Shown one piece after another: positions 9,460 to 18,413 of a DNA stretch of 64,000 nucleotides. The stretch's first letter is position 1. Every line of letters starts with the position of its first letter. The notes below the pieces were generated by a model, which was not told where the DNA came from, searched no databases, and saw only the letters and a list, made by a program, of their open reading frames with translations. The stretch lies in contig NZ_JAGKTL010000001.1 in the NCBI RefSeq assembly GCF_017908595.1, positions 496,001 through 560,000 on the forward strand, given 5' to 3'. Both the position numbers and the translations under genes were made by a program. This DNA is from Rhodothermus bifroesti. Its GTDB lineage: Bacteria > Bacteroidota > Rhodothermia > Rhodothermales > Rhodothermaceae.

Positions 9460-10599
9460 ATGCGTTTCACTGTGAACTCGACCGATTTGCTTAAAGCCCT
9501 TACCACGGTGGCCGGAGCCGTACCTTCCAAGGCCACGATGCCCATTTTAGAGTGTATTCTTTTTGAAGCTAGTGGCGAGACGCTGCTGCTGAAGGCCACA
9601 GATTTAGAAATCTCCATTGCAGAGCGACTCGCGGTCCGCATGGAACCACAAAACGGAACGCTTGGAGCCCGACGCGTCGCCGTACCCGCCCGTCGACTGC
9701 TCGAAACACTGCGTGCCCTACCAGACCAGCCTGTCCAGTTCGCAGCCGACGAGTCCTTTACGGTAACGCTGACCACCGAGCAGGGACATTATAAAATGGT
9801 CGGCTTCGACGGTGCCGACTATCCCGCGTTGCCTGAACTGGAAGAAGCCCATATGATTTCTATTGAGGCACAGCTCATTCGGCGGGCCATCCAGAAAACC
9901 GCGTTTGCAGTAAGTAAGGATGCGCTTCGCCCTGCCATGATGGGCATCTTTTTCCAGATTTTGCCTGAAGAAGGACGCGTTGTCTCCACCGATGGGCACC
10001 GCTTGGTGCGCTTCCGGCTTCGGGAGTTGACCTATCCTAAACCTTTAGCTTTTATTGTACCAGAAAAGGCGACCACGCTGGTGGCACGCTTGGCCGCGCA
10101 CGCCGATGGAAGCCTCACCTTGCGCGTAGGCGAACGTCACGTTGCCTTTGATCTCGGTAGTGCACGCATCCTTAGCCGCCTTATTGACGAAGTCTACCCC
10201 AACTACGAAGCGGTTATTCCGCTGGAAAACGACCGGCGCCTAACCGTAGATCGCAATGCATTTCTGGCTGCCGTTAAGCGCGTAGGCCTATATGCTTCGA
10301 CCACAACCAACCAAGTACGCCTACGCCTAGAAAAAAATCACGTAGAAATTGCTGCCGAAGATATCGAGCGGGCCAGTGAAGCCTACGAGCGCATTCCCTG
10401 TGCCTACGAAGGGGAGCCTATGGTGATCGGCTTTAATGCCAGCTACCTGACCGAAGTCGTAGGGAACGTCGATTCCGATGAAGTGGTGCTGGAGTTTAGC
10501 TCGCCTAACCGTGCAGGGGTGGTTACGCCGCATGACCAGGCCGAAGGGGAAGACCTACTGATGCTGATCATGCCGGTCATGCTCAACACGTACGCTTAA
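9460..10599 (+). CDS. dnaN: DNA polymerase III subunit beta (sliding clamp)
   Basis: The beta clamp encircles DNA and tethers polymerase and repair proteins. The 379-residue product begins MRFTVNSTDLLKAL. It shows the three repeated clamp folds and ends in the conserved LIMPVM segment, where protein partners dock. AGAGGGG lies just before the ATG. It follows dnaA, probably in one transcript. recF does not follow; instead a convergent gene ends on the same TTAA. Confidence 0.97.
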   Translation: MRFTVNSTDLLKALTTVAGAVPSKATMPILECILFEASGETLLLKATDLEISIAERLAVRMEPQNGTLGARRVAVPARRLLETLRALPDQPVQFAADESFTVTLTTEQGHYKMVGFDGADYPALPELEEAHMISIEAQLIRRAIQKTAFAVSKDALRPAMMGIFFQILPEEGRVVSTDGHRLVRFRLRELTYPKPLAFIVPEKATTLVARLAAHADGSLTLRVGERHVAFDLGSARILSRLIDEVYPNYEAVIPLENDRRLTVDRNAFLAAVKRVGLYASTTTNQVRLRLEKNHVEIAAEDIERASEAYERIPCAYEGEPMVIGFNASYLTEVVGNVDSDEVVLEFSSPNRAGVVTPHDQAEGEDLLMLIMPVMLNTYA

Positions 10600-11588
10600 G
10601 ACCGCCGCTCAAGCGCAGCTAAAGCCTCAAGCAGACGCTGGGCTTCTGCCGCATGCGGCCCTTCCAGCTCAACCGCTTGCAAAAAGGCTTGGCGTGCAGC
10701 CGGCACATCCTCCAAAAGCAGTTGCACCTTGCCCAGCAAAAAGGCTGCTTCATGCCGCAGCAGTGGAGAAGCCTCCGGCTGGGAAACGACGTGTAGGAGA
10801 AGCGCTGCGGCCTCTTGAAGCGGCGCTTTGCGGTAATGCGGAAAAAGCCCTAAAACCGAAGTGTATGCTTGACGTAGCTGCGCAACAGCCTGCCTATAAG
10901 CCGCTTCGGGACCAGCACTTTCCAAAGGCTCACCACGATACGTGTCCACCTCCAACAAAACAGGCGCAATAAACCCCAACCGCTCCAGCTCCGACTGCTG
11001 ATGGCGACCCCAGACAAACAGGGCACTGTAGAGCGCAGCAAACCCCACCACCACCAACGCCCCACGCTCTACCCAGCGCCACCGACGCCCTTGCCGACCT
11101 AAAGCGCGAGCAGAGCGGTCTCCCCAATGCTTTGCAACGCGTCCTGAACGAGCTCCCAGCGGTTCGCTACACCTTACCTCTTCCAACGCTTCGGCTTCAA
11201 TCTGGTAACCCGTAAGCGACCCAAAGTGCTGAACGGCATCAAAGCTCCCGATCAACGCCTGCAATCGATCGGCCAGCACCTCGAGCCGCTGCTGCAGTGC
11301 CACGTTGGCCCGCAGCTCGGTTTCCAACGCACTAAAATAGGCCTGCACTTCAAGTGGCAGGGTTCCTGAAAAACGACGGGTCACCAAGTAATAGGCCAAT
11401 AACTCTTCAAACCTGGATTCCCCTGGGTCAGGATGCAAAGGACGTAAAACAGGTGTAAGTTCTTCGATAGCTTCCAGAAGCGGTTGCCACTCTGGCTGCT
11501 CCTCCTGAATCTGCTGAGCAAGGGCCTCCTGTTCTTCCGCAGCAAGCCAAGGATATTGCAAAAGCTTTTGAACCTGGAAATCTCTCAT
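10596..11588 (-). CDS. Single-pass membrane protein with C-terminal TPR-like repeats, probable partner of the adjacent sigma factor
   Basis: I do not recognise a named family. The 330-residue product has an acidic helical N-terminal half, a basic stretch (about 144-172) and one hydrophobic segment (about 176-194, GALVVVGFAALYSALFVW). The C-terminal half is Ala/Leu-rich with TPR-like helices (AAFLLGKVQLLLEDVPAARQ). The layout of cytoplasmic domain, one membrane helix and outer TPR domain resembles large anti-sigma factors. It lies 78 bases downstream of a sigma factor gene on the same strand. The ATG at 11588 follows a GAGGGG motif. The anti-sigma role is inference. Confidence 0.6.
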   Translation of the reverse strand: MRDFQVQKLLQYPWLAAEEQEALAQQIQEEQPEWQPLLEAIEELTPVLRPLHPDPGESRFEELLAYYLVTRRFSGTLPLEVQAYFSALETELRANVALQQRLEVLADRLQALIGSFDAVQHFGSLTGYQIEAEALEEVRCSEPLGARSGRVAKHWGDRSARALGRQGRRWRWVERGALVVVGFAALYSALFVWGRHQQSELERLGFIAPVLLEVDTYRGEPLESAGPEAAYRQAVAQLRQAYTSVLGLFPHYRKAPLQEAAALLLHVVSQPEASPLLRHEAAFLLGKVQLLLEDVPAARQAFLQAVELEGPHAAEAQRLLEALAALERRS

Positions 11589-11666
11589 ACCCCTCACCCC
11601 TCTTTTAAGCAGTTCTTTTCTTTAAAGAAACCTTGCCACAAGTTCCGTAACCTTGGTGCTAGTTTT

Positions 11667-12317
11667 TTACGCTTCAAGCAAAGCCCGAAACTCTTGCAAT
11701 TCCGGATCCGTGCGCAAACGTTCCAATGCGCGGTGCAGATAAACCCGAATCGTAGGCGGTGGTTTACGCAAACTTCGGCTGATTTCCTCATAAGACAACC
11801 GCTCTAGCAAAGCCAATCGCGCCACTTCCCGCAAAAAATTCGGCAGACGCCCAATCGCTGCTACCACTGCGGAAACCCATAGGGATAGATCCTCCGCTTG
11901 CAAGCTATCGATCGGCTCTTCGCTCCCCTCCTCTTCCTCATCGACCAGGGCGTCTGGCCGCATCTGGTGCCGCAGATGGTTTAAAAAAGCATGCCTGCAA
12001 GCACTTGCCACCCACGCCACAAACCGCTCAGGATAGCGCACCGAGTCCAAATTGCTACGCAGCCGCAAAAAGGTCTCTCCCACCAGCGCTTCCAACCCTA
12101 CCACCGAAAGCCTGGGGTTCTGCAGCGCCTTGATGAAAAAATACCGCAACACGTAGCAATACAGCCAAATTTCCAACAACTCTTGTGCCTCAGGTGTTCT
12201 ATGCTGACGCCAGCGCACGTAGAGTTCTCCTACACGCGTGTAGTCGTCCAAGGAAAATGGCAAGCGACGGGCCAGCACATCTATGGACGTCAATTCAGCG
12301 GCAGGCTCCATGTGCAT
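11667..12317 (-). CDS. ECF-type RNA polymerase sigma factor
   Basis: The 216-residue protein has a sigma-70 region 2-like segment at about 55-115 (RYFFIKALQNPR to WVASACRHAFLNHLRH). Its region 4 is a helix-turn-helix at about 150-205 (LPNFLREVARLALLERLSYEEISRSL, then a helix ending YLHRALERLR). An acidic linker, DEEEEGSEE, joins them. The size and absence of region 3 fit the ECF group. The start could be 12317 or the ATG two codons in. It probably forms an operon with the membrane TPR gene downstream. Targets are unknown. Confidence 0.85.
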   Translation of the reverse strand: MHMEPAAELTSIDVLARRLPFSLDDYTRVGELYVRWRQHRTPEAQELLEIWLYCYVLRYFFIKALQNPRLSVVGLEALVGETFLRLRSNLDSVRYPERFVAWVASACRHAFLNHLRHQMRPDALVDEEEEGSEEPIDSLQAEDLSLWVSAVVAAIGRLPNFLREVARLALLERLSYEEISRSLRKPPPTIRVYLHRALERLRTDPELQEFRALLEA

Positions 12318-12542
12318 CAGCTAACAGGTTAGACGTCAGCTACAGGATAAAAACTTTTGCATCAAGAATAAAGGAAGAATAGTATAAGCAGAAAACCTTT
12401 TGTTGTGAATGGCGTGGGAGGGGGAGTCGTTCGTGGAACGGCTACTACATTGACAAACGACAATAGAATCCCTAACTTTTTAAGCTCTGTATGCGGCAGC
12501 TCCAGAGAGCTGAAGCGTTTTTAAGGTTAAGCCAGGGGCGCT
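12318..12542 (+). promoter_or_regulatory. Divergent promoter region and possible rplM leader hairpin
   Basis: This spacer lies between the sigma factor and rplM. At 12497-12512 a perfect 6-bp hairpin (CAGCTC, loop CAGA, GAGCTG) sits 31 bases before the rplM ATG. AGCTCT at 12483-12488 could instead pair with AGAGCT at 12506-12511, which would disrupt that hairpin. Competing folds of this type occur in autoregulated ribosomal protein leaders. The structure is seen in sequence; the function is inference. Confidence 0.4.
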
Positions 12543-12986
12543 ATGGACGTTATCAGCTATAAGACCTACAGTGCAAAACCGGCAGAGATCTCCCGTACGT
12601 GGTACCTTATCGATGCAGAGGGTCAGGTGCTGGGCCGGTTGGCGTCTCGCATTGCGGCCATCCTGCGTGGCAAACACAAGCCGACCTTTACGCCGCACGT
12701 TGATGGAGGCGACTTTGTGATCGTGATCAATGCCGACAAAGTACGTTTGACTGGAAAGAAAGAAACCAAAAAGCTCTATTTCCATCACTCAGGCCAGCCT
12801 GGGGGAGCGCGCTTGCGCTCGCCGGCCTACATGCGCCGGCATCGGCCTGAATTTCTCATCGAGCATGCTGTACGAGGCATGCTGCCCAAGGGGCCTTTAG
12901 GACGCCGCATGTTTCGCAAACTCAAAGTTTACGCAGGCCCTTCGCATCCCCATGGAGCACAGAAGCCCACAGAGCTGACGCTGTAA
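12543..12986 (+). CDS. rplM: Ribosomal protein uL13
   Basis: The 147-residue large-subunit protein has the uL13 motifs [34 protein letters not shown] and [14 protein letters not shown]. It is the usual length. It starts the plus-strand ribosomal run and is followed 13 bases later by rpsI, the standard rplM-rpsI pair. Confidence 0.98.
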   Translation: MDVISYKTYSAKPAEISRTWYLIDAEGQVLGRLASRIAAILRGKHKPTFTPHVDGGDFVIVINADKVRLTGKKETKKLYFHHSGQPGGARLRSPAYMRRHRPEFLIEHAVRGMLPKGPLGRRMFRKLKVYAGPSHPHGAQKPTELTL

Positions 12987-12999
12987 GGAGCATAAGACG

Positions 13000-13398
13000 A
13001 TGAACGCTACCTTAACGCAGTGGATTGCCGTAGGCCGTCGGAAAACAGCTACAGCGCGTGTGTATTTGCGGCCAGGCACAGGCCAAGTTACAGTGAACCG
13101 CCGTCCCTTTGAAGACTACTTTCCGCTGGAGTGGCGGCGCAAAGTGATTTTAGCTCCCTTGGAGGTGACGGGGACGTTGGGACAGTTCGATGTGTTGGTT
13201 AACGTGCAGGGAGGAGGTCTTAGCGGCCAGGCCGAGGCCGTTCGCCATGGTATTGCCCGCGCATTAGTCGCCTACAACCCGGAGTTTCGCAAGCCGTTGC
13301 GTGAAGCGGGCTTTCTGACACGCGACCCGCGTATGGTCGAGCGCAAAAAATATGGTCAGCCCAAAGCACGCAAACGGTTCCAGTTCTCCAAGCGATAA
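13000..13398 (+). CDS. rpsI: Ribosomal protein uS9
   Basis: The 132-residue small-subunit protein has [17 protein letters not shown] near the N-terminus. It ends with the conserved basic tail [11 protein letters not shown], which reaches toward the P-site tRNA. AAGGAG precedes the ATG, a clear Shine-Dalgarno sequence. It is cotranscribed with rplM; a 110-base spacer with a strong hairpin separates it from rpsB. Confidence 0.98.
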   Translation: MNATLTQWIAVGRRKTATARVYLRPGTGQVTVNRRPFEDYFPLEWRRKVILAPLEVTGTLGQFDVLVNVQGGGLSGQAEAVRHGIARALVAYNPEFRKPLREAGFLTRDPRMVERKKYGQPKARKRFQFSKR

Positions 13399-13427
13399 TT
13401 TTCTTGTTCATCTCCCATACCTCCCGA

Positions 13428-13500
13428 TGCCTGGTTGGGTGGCTGCAGCGCATGCAGCTTGGCCAGGCAGTAGACGGAGGTAGTGGCCTAACCCAAACCA
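13428..13500 (+). promoter_or_regulatory. Structured rpsB leader (possible autoregulatory element)
   Basis: The spacer before rpsB folds into a two-tier hairpin. The outer stem is TGCCTGG (13428-13434) with CCAGGCA (13463-13469). The inner stem is GCTGCA (13442-13447) with TGCAGC (13453-13458), and the loop is GCGCA. TGGTTGGGT (13432-13440) could also pair with ACCCAAACCA (13491-13500), which ends 8 bases before the rpsB ATG and breaks the outer stem. No U-run follows, so a simple terminator is unlikely. Translational feedback by S2 is inferred by analogy with rpsB leaders in other bacteria. Confidence 0.5.
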
Positions 13501-13508
13501 AGTAAACC

Positions 13509-14375
13509 ATGAATACACCGGAAACTCCAGTCGTCGAAACGACAACCCCTTCAGCGGTAGCTGCTGAAGCCCCTGCGCCTGAAACGCGACATCGCGTGAC
13601 CATTGAAGAACTCCTCAAGGCGGGTGTGCACTTCGGCCACCTGACCAGTCGATGGAATCCCAAAATGCGCCCCTTTATCTTTATGGAGCGCAATGGGATT
13701 CATATTATTGATTTGGTCCAAACGCAGCAACTTCTAGATCGAGCGGCTGAAGCTGCTGCCCGTTTTGCCCGGCAGGGGAAAAAAATCCTCTTTGTAGGCA
13801 CCAAAAAGCAGGCACGCGACATCGTACGTGCCCAAGCCGAGGCCTGTGGCCAGCCCTACGTAGTTGAACGCTGGCTGGGTGGCACCTTGACCAACTTCCA
13901 AACCATCCGCCAGAGCATCCGCCGCATGGAAGAACTGGCCCGCATGGAAGAAGAGGGCATCTTGAGCCAGCTTAAGAAAAAAGAACGGCTCATGAAACAA
14001 CGCGAGCGGGAAAAGCTGGAGCGGACGCTCGGCGGCATCGCGCAAATGGCGCGCCTTCCGGGTGCTTTGTTTATTGTGGATGTGGTGCGCGAGCACATTG
14101 CGGTCAGTGAAGCCCGCAAATTGGGCATTCCGATTATTGCCTTAGTGGACACCAATGCTGATCCAGAGCTGATCGACTACCCGATTCCAGCCAACGACGA
14201 CGCGGTCAGGTCGATCGAGCTCATTACTTCGGTGATCGCCAACGCCATCATCGAGGGCGCCAAACAGCGAGAGCAGGAAGAAGCTGCGCGTAAGGCAGAG
14301 AAAGAAAAACGTGCCCAAGAAGCTGAGGCCACCAAAGAAACCCGCGCCAAAAGACGTTCCAAGAAAGAATCCTGA
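13509..14375 (+). CDS. rpsB: Ribosomal protein uS2
   Basis: The S2 core runs from [23 protein letters not shown] through [29 protein letters not shown]. At 288 residues it is longer than the roughly 240 of E. coli. There is a 27-residue Pro/Ala/Thr N-terminal extension and a charged C-terminal helix rich in Glu, Lys and Ala. tsf follows after 11 bases, the standard rpsB-tsf order. Confidence 0.98.
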   Translation: MNTPETPVVETTTPSAVAAEAPAPETRHRVTIEELLKAGVHFGHLTSRWNPKMRPFIFMERNGIHIIDLVQTQQLLDRAAEAAARFARQGKKILFVGTKKQARDIVRAQAEACGQPYVVERWLGGTLTNFQTIRQSIRRMEELARMEEEGILSQLKKKERLMKQREREKLERTLGGIAQMARLPGALFIVDVVREHIAVSEARKLGIPIIALVDTNADPELIDYPIPANDDAVRSIELITSVIANAIIEGAKQREQEEAARKAEKEKRAQEAEATKETRAKRRSKKES

Positions 14376-14386
14376 TCTAGAAACCT

Positions 14387-15217
14387 ATGGCCATCTCGGC
14401 ACAGGATGTTAAACGGCTCCGCGAAATGACTGGGGCCGGCATGATGGATTGTAAGCAAGCCTTAGAAGAGGCTGGAGGCGATTTTGAGGTAGCCATTGAG
14501 CTGCTGCGCAAAAAAGGCCAAAAAGTGGCGGCCAAACGGGCTGAGCGTGAAGCAAAAGAAGGGCTAGTGGTCACGGCCGTTGCTGCCGACGGACGTGCAG
14601 GAGCGATTGTTGAGGTAAACTGCGAGACCGACTTTGTCGCTCGCAACGAGGAGTTTGCCACGTTTGCCCGCCAAGTAGCTGAGCTGATTCTCCAAGCCCA
14701 GCCTTCGGAACTGACAGAGCTCCTGGCGCTTCGCCTGCCAGACGGCCGCACGGTTGAAACAGCCTTGCTGGACCTGACGGGCAAAATTGGCGAAAAGATC
14801 GCTATCCGTCGCTTTGCGGTGCTCACCAGCGATCAGGGTCGCATCATTTCCTATGTGCACCCCGGCTCACGCTTAGGCGTGCTTGTCGAAGTTTTCGGCG
14901 ATGGCCAATTGGAAGAAGCCGGACGGGATGTGGCGATGCAAGTAGCTGCCATGAATCCACTGGCTGTTCGTCGCGAAGAAGTCCCTGAGTCGGTGCGCGC
15001 CAAAGAACTGGAAATTGCCCGCGAAGCCGCACGCAACGAAGGCAAGCCCGAACACATTCTGGACCGCATCGCCCAAGGGAAACTGGAACGGTTCTACAAG
15101 GACCATGTGCTGCTCGAGCAGGCCTTTATCAAGGACGCTACGCTCAGCGTAGCGCAGCGGCTAGCGCAGGCGGGCGTCAATGTGCGACGCTTCGTACGCT
15201 ACGCCCTGGGAGACTAA
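14387..15217 (+). CDS. tsf: Elongation factor Ts
   Basis: EF-Ts is the nucleotide exchange factor of EF-Tu. The 276-residue product has the N-terminal [22 protein letters not shown] helix pair and [16 protein letters not shown], the segment that contacts EF-Tu. The C-terminal part ends [15 protein letters not shown] rho-independent terminator follows within 10 bases, so the ribosomal operon ends here and pyrH has its own leader. Confidence 0.98.
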   Translation: MAISAQDVKRLREMTGAGMMDCKQALEEAGGDFEVAIELLRKKGQKVAAKRAEREAKEGLVVTAVAADGRAGAIVEVNCETDFVARNEEFATFARQVAELILQAQPSELTELLALRLPDGRTVETALLDLTGKIGEKIAIRRFAVLTSDQGRIISYVHPGSRLGVLVEVFGDGQLEEAGRDVAMQVAAMNPLAVRREEVPESVRAKELEIAREAARNEGKPEHILDRIAQGKLERFYKDHVLLEQAFIKDATLSVAQRLAQAGVNVRRFVRYALGD

Positions 15218-15225
15218 CCCAGCCT

Positions 15226-15256
15226 AACCCGAGCCTCAAACGGTTCGGGTTTTTTT
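15226..15256 (+). terminator. Rho-independent terminator after tsf
   Basis: A 10-bp stem, AACCCGAGCC (15226-15235) with GGTTCGGGTT (15242-15251) and one G-U pair, encloses a 6-base loop and is followed by a T run. Confidence 0.9.
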
Positions 15257-15347
15257 GCGCTGGGCAGCGCTCACAGCTGCCCGGCGCGTTGCCAAACCTA
15301 CCGTTTTCGCGTAGCTTTGGGGCAGCAAACTTGCCGCAGCTTGCAAA

Positions 15348-16133
15348 ATGAACGCCGATGCAGACACGCCGGCGCGTCTTGGACGACCGCGCTACCGCCG
15401 GATCTTGCTTAAACTCAGCGGCGAAGCCCTGATGGGCCAAAAAGCCTATGGCATCGACTGGGATGTGCTTGAAGCCTATGCCCAAGAAATCCGCCAAGTT
15501 GTTCAACTGGGCGTTTCGGTTGGGATTGTCATTGGTGGGGGCAATATTTTTCGCGGTGTGCAAAACGCACGACGCGGCATGACCCGTGCCCATGCCGACT
15601 ACATGGGCATGCTGGCCACCATGATTAATGCCATGGCCCTACAGGATGCGCTCGAACAAGCAGGCCTAGATACGCGCTTGCAGTCGAGCATCAAAATGGA
15701 ACAGATCGCCGAACCTTTCATTCGTCGACGTGCCATTCGCCATCTGGAAAAGGGGCGCGTGGTCATTTTTGGCGCTGGTACTGGGAACCCCTACTTTACC
15801 ACCGACACCGCTGCTGCCCTGCGTGCTTTAGAGATCGAAGCCGACGTACTGCTCAAAGGCACCCGCGTCGAGGGCGTCTACTCCGCAGATCCAGAGCGCG
15901 ATCCCGAAGCCCGACTCTTTACCTCTATCCATGGACGCGAAGTCATCCGGCGCGATCTGAAGGTAATGGACATGACCGCTTTTACCCTCTGCCGGGAAGC
16001 CGGACTCCCTATTGTGGTGTTCAATATGAATAAACAGGGCAACCTGCTACGCGTCGTGTGTGGCGAACCGGTGGGCACGCTGGTCTACTGGACCGAAACG
16101 CCCCCTACTTTCGCCGAAGTGGCCCAAGCCTGA
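15348..16133 (+). CDS. pyrH: UMP kinase
   Basis: PyrH phosphorylates UMP to UDP in pyrimidine nucleotide synthesis. The 261-residue protein has [13 protein letters not shown] for phosphate binding, [10 protein letters not shown], and [17 protein letters not shown], all typical of the amino acid kinase fold UMP kinases. An extra 16 residues precede the core. frr follows after 36 bases, the usual pyrH-frr pair. Confidence 0.97.
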   Translation: MNADADTPARLGRPRYRRILLKLSGEALMGQKAYGIDWDVLEAYAQEIRQVVQLGVSVGIVIGGGNIFRGVQNARRGMTRAHADYMGMLATMINAMALQDALEQAGLDTRLQSSIKMEQIAEPFIRRRAIRHLEKGRVVIFGAGTGNPYFTTDTAAALRALEIEADVLLKGTRVEGVYSADPERDPEARLFTSIHGREVIRRDLKVMDMTAFTLCREAGLPIVVFNMNKQGNLLRVVCGEPVGTLVYWTETPPTFAEVAQA

Positions 16134-16169
16134 ATCCTCGTAATCCATTAAATTCTACAGGAAAGGGCA

Positions 16170-16748
16170 ATGACCACCATACCGGACGAAACCTTACAAC
16201 TGATCTTGGAAGAGGCACGCGAGCACATGGAAAAGTCGCTCGCACACCTGAAATCCGAGCTGGCCGCTCTGCGTGCCGGCCGTGCCACCCCAGCTATGCT
16301 CGAAGACCTTCGCGTTGAGTACTACGGCGCGATGACGCCGCTGTTGCAGCTGGCCAGCATTACCGCACCCCAGCCCGATTTGCTGATCGTGCAGCCCTGG
16401 GATCGCTCCGCCTTAGGGGCCATCGAGCGTGCCATTATGCATGCCAACTTAGGGTTGACGCCCTCAAACGATGGGACGATCATTCGCATCCCCGTGCCTC
16501 CGCTTTCCGAAGAGCGCCGTAAGGAACTGGTCCGGGCAGCCCGGGTCCGGGCTGAGGAGGCCCGCGTGGCTATTCGAAACATTCGCCGCCACGCCAAAGA
16601 GGAAATCAAAAAGGCTAAGGATGAAGAACACTTGCCCGAAGACCTCTGCCACATGGCCGAGGAAGAACTGCAAAAGCTAACCGACGCCTACATCGAAAAG
16701 ATTAATCATCTTTTGGAACGCAAGGAAGCCGACATTATGGAAGTGTGA
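16170..16748 (+). CDS. frr: Ribosome recycling factor
   Basis: RRF splits post-termination ribosomes with EF-G. The 192-residue product has LKSELAALRAGRATPAMLEDLRVEYYG. Later come LLIVQPWD, IPVPPLSEERRKELV and the helical C-terminus of the L-shaped fold. The length is close to the usual 185. A tRNA-Ser gene follows 49 bases downstream. Confidence 0.97.
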   Translation: MTTIPDETLQLILEEAREHMEKSLAHLKSELAALRAGRATPAMLEDLRVEYYGAMTPLLQLASITAPQPDLLIVQPWDRSALGAIERAIMHANLGLTPSNDGTIIRIPVPPLSEERRKELVRAARVRAEEARVAIRNIRRHAKEEIKKAKDEEHLPEDLCHMAEEELQKLTDAYIEKINHLLERKEADIMEV

Positions 16749-16797
16749 GACGCCCAGGAACCCTCACACCGCGCATGCCATAAAGTGGGTGTGTTAC

Positions 16798-16886
<89 letters not shown>

Positions 16887-16891
16887 AATCG

Positions 16892-16924
16892 GCCGGGTTG
16901 CGCATCATTGCAACCCGGCTTTTT
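16892..16924 (+). terminator. Rho-independent terminator after tRNA-Ser
   Basis: A perfect 10-bp stem, GCCGGGTTGC (16892-16901) with GCAACCCGGC (16910-16919), is followed by TTTTT. It ends the transcript of the tRNA, just before yicC. Confidence 0.92.
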
Positions 16925-16948
16925 GTGTCACTTTGCCGCAAAATCGTT

Positions 16949-17827
16949 ATGATTGCCAGCATGACCGGCTTTGGGCGAGGGCAGGCAACAGTGGAAGGCG
17001 TGACGGCCACGGTTGAACTTCGCTCTGTCAATAATCGCTACCTGGATGTCAGCGTTCGTTTGCCGCGCTTGGCTGCAACCTATGAGCCAGAAGTCTTGCA
17101 AACCCTTCGCCAGCATTTCCAGCGCGGCCGCATCACCCTACAGGCCGACCTGAAAGTAGCCGGCGGGCTATCCGGGCTTTCCCAGCTCAACCTTGAACGG
17201 GCTCAGCTATACCTCAAACAGCTCGAAACGCTCCGCGCCCACACAGGCCTGACCGATCCGGTGCGCCTAGATCACTTGCTCGCCTTCCCCGACCTGTTTG
17301 AAAAACCCGAGGAAGGCGAAGCCGACGAGTGCATGCGCCAGGCGCTCATGCAGGCCCTCTACCAGGCCATTGAGGCCTTAAAGGCAGCACGCCTTCGCGA
17401 AGGAATGCTACTCAAGACGGATCTGGAGACACGCTTAGAAACCATTGCCCAGCGTTTGGCAGCCATCGAAGCCCGGGCCCCCGAGCGCTTGGCCGAAGCA
17501 CGCGCTAGACTGCAGGCCCGCGTCCAAGAGCTGCTGCGCGAAACCCCAGTAGATCCGAGCCGCTTAGAGCTCGAAATCGTGCTGCTGGCCGATCGACTCG
17601 ACATCACCGAGGAATGCGTGCGCCTACGGGCGCATTTGCAGCACTTCCGTGAAGTACTCACTTCAACGGAGCCCAGTGGCCGCCGGTTAAATTTTTTGGT
17701 ACAAGAACTCCACCGAGAGGCCAACACCATCAGCGCTAAAGCCAACGACGCAACGATTAGCCTACTTACGGTAGACATCAAAGAAGAACTGGAAAAGCTT
17801 CGCGAGCAGATTCAAAACATCGAGTGA
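16949..17827 (+). CDS. YicC family endoribonuclease
   Basis: The 292-residue product starts with MIASMTGFGRG, the signature of the YicC family, whose members act as endoribonucleases. It shows the conserved SVNNRYLDVSVRLPR near the N-terminus. The C-terminal half has RRLNFLVQELHREANTISAKA. The ATG at 16949 is chosen because the longer frame reads through the tRNA and its terminator. gmk follows after 4 bases, as in many genomes. Confidence 0.93.
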   Translation: MIASMTGFGRGQATVEGVTATVELRSVNNRYLDVSVRLPRLAATYEPEVLQTLRQHFQRGRITLQADLKVAGGLSGLSQLNLERAQLYLKQLETLRAHTGLTDPVRLDHLLAFPDLFEKPEEGEADECMRQALMQALYQAIEALKAARLREGMLLKTDLETRLETIAQRLAAIEARAPERLAEARARLQARVQELLRETPVDPSRLELEIVLLADRLDITEECVRLRAHLQHFREVLTSTEPSGRRLNFLVQELHREANTISAKANDATISLLTVDIKEELEKLREQIQNIE

Positions 17828-17831
17828 CGGC

Positions 17832-18401
17832 ATGCCAGAGCCTCGCCTCGTCGTGCTTACCGCCCCAAGCGGAGCTGGTAAAACCAGCATTGCCCGCCGC
17901 GTGCTCCAAGCGTTTCCCAACATGCGGTTTTCGGTTTCGGCCACGACGCGCCCACCCCGACCAGGCGAGCGCAACGGGGTGGATTACTACTTTCTTTCCG
18001 AAGAGGCCTTTCGCGAGCTGATTCGGGACGGTCAGTTCGTAGAGTACGAAGAAGTCTACCCAGGGCGGCTTTATGGCACACTTCGAAGCGAGATCGACGC
18101 AGCTTCACGTGCCCACCCCGTGCTGCTCGACATCGATGTCAAGGGGGCCCTCCGCATTAAAGAACGTTTTGGTGAGGAGGCTTTAGCGATTTTTATCAAA
18201 CCGCCCTCTCTTGAGGTGCTGGCGGATCGGCTGCGCACGCGGGGCACAGAAAACGCGGCTGCCCTGGCCGAGCGGCTTGAACGTGCCCGCATGGAACTTA
18301 CGTATGAAGATCGCTTCGATGCGGTGGTGGTGAACGATGACCTGGAACGGGCCACGGCCGAAACCCTAAATCTGGTGCGCTCGTTCCTTTCTCGCCCCTA
18401 A
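17832..18401 (+). CDS. gmk: Guanylate kinase
   Basis: Gmk converts GMP to GDP with ATP. The 189-residue protein has the P-loop TAPSGAGKTS, the GMP-binding FSVSATTRPPRPGERNGVDYYF and the DIDVKGALRIK segment. coaBC starts 12 bases downstream. The rpoZ gene that lies between gmk and coaBC in many bacteria is missing here. Confidence 0.97.
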   Translation: MPEPRLVVLTAPSGAGKTSIARRVLQAFPNMRFSVSATTRPPRPGERNGVDYYFLSEEAFRELIRDGQFVEYEEVYPGRLYGTLRSEIDAASRAHPVLLDIDVKGALRIKERFGEEALAIFIKPPSLEVLADRLRTRGTENAAALAERLERARMELTYEDRFDAVVVNDDLERATAETLNLVRSFLSRP

Positions 18402-18413
18402 TGCTACCCGACC

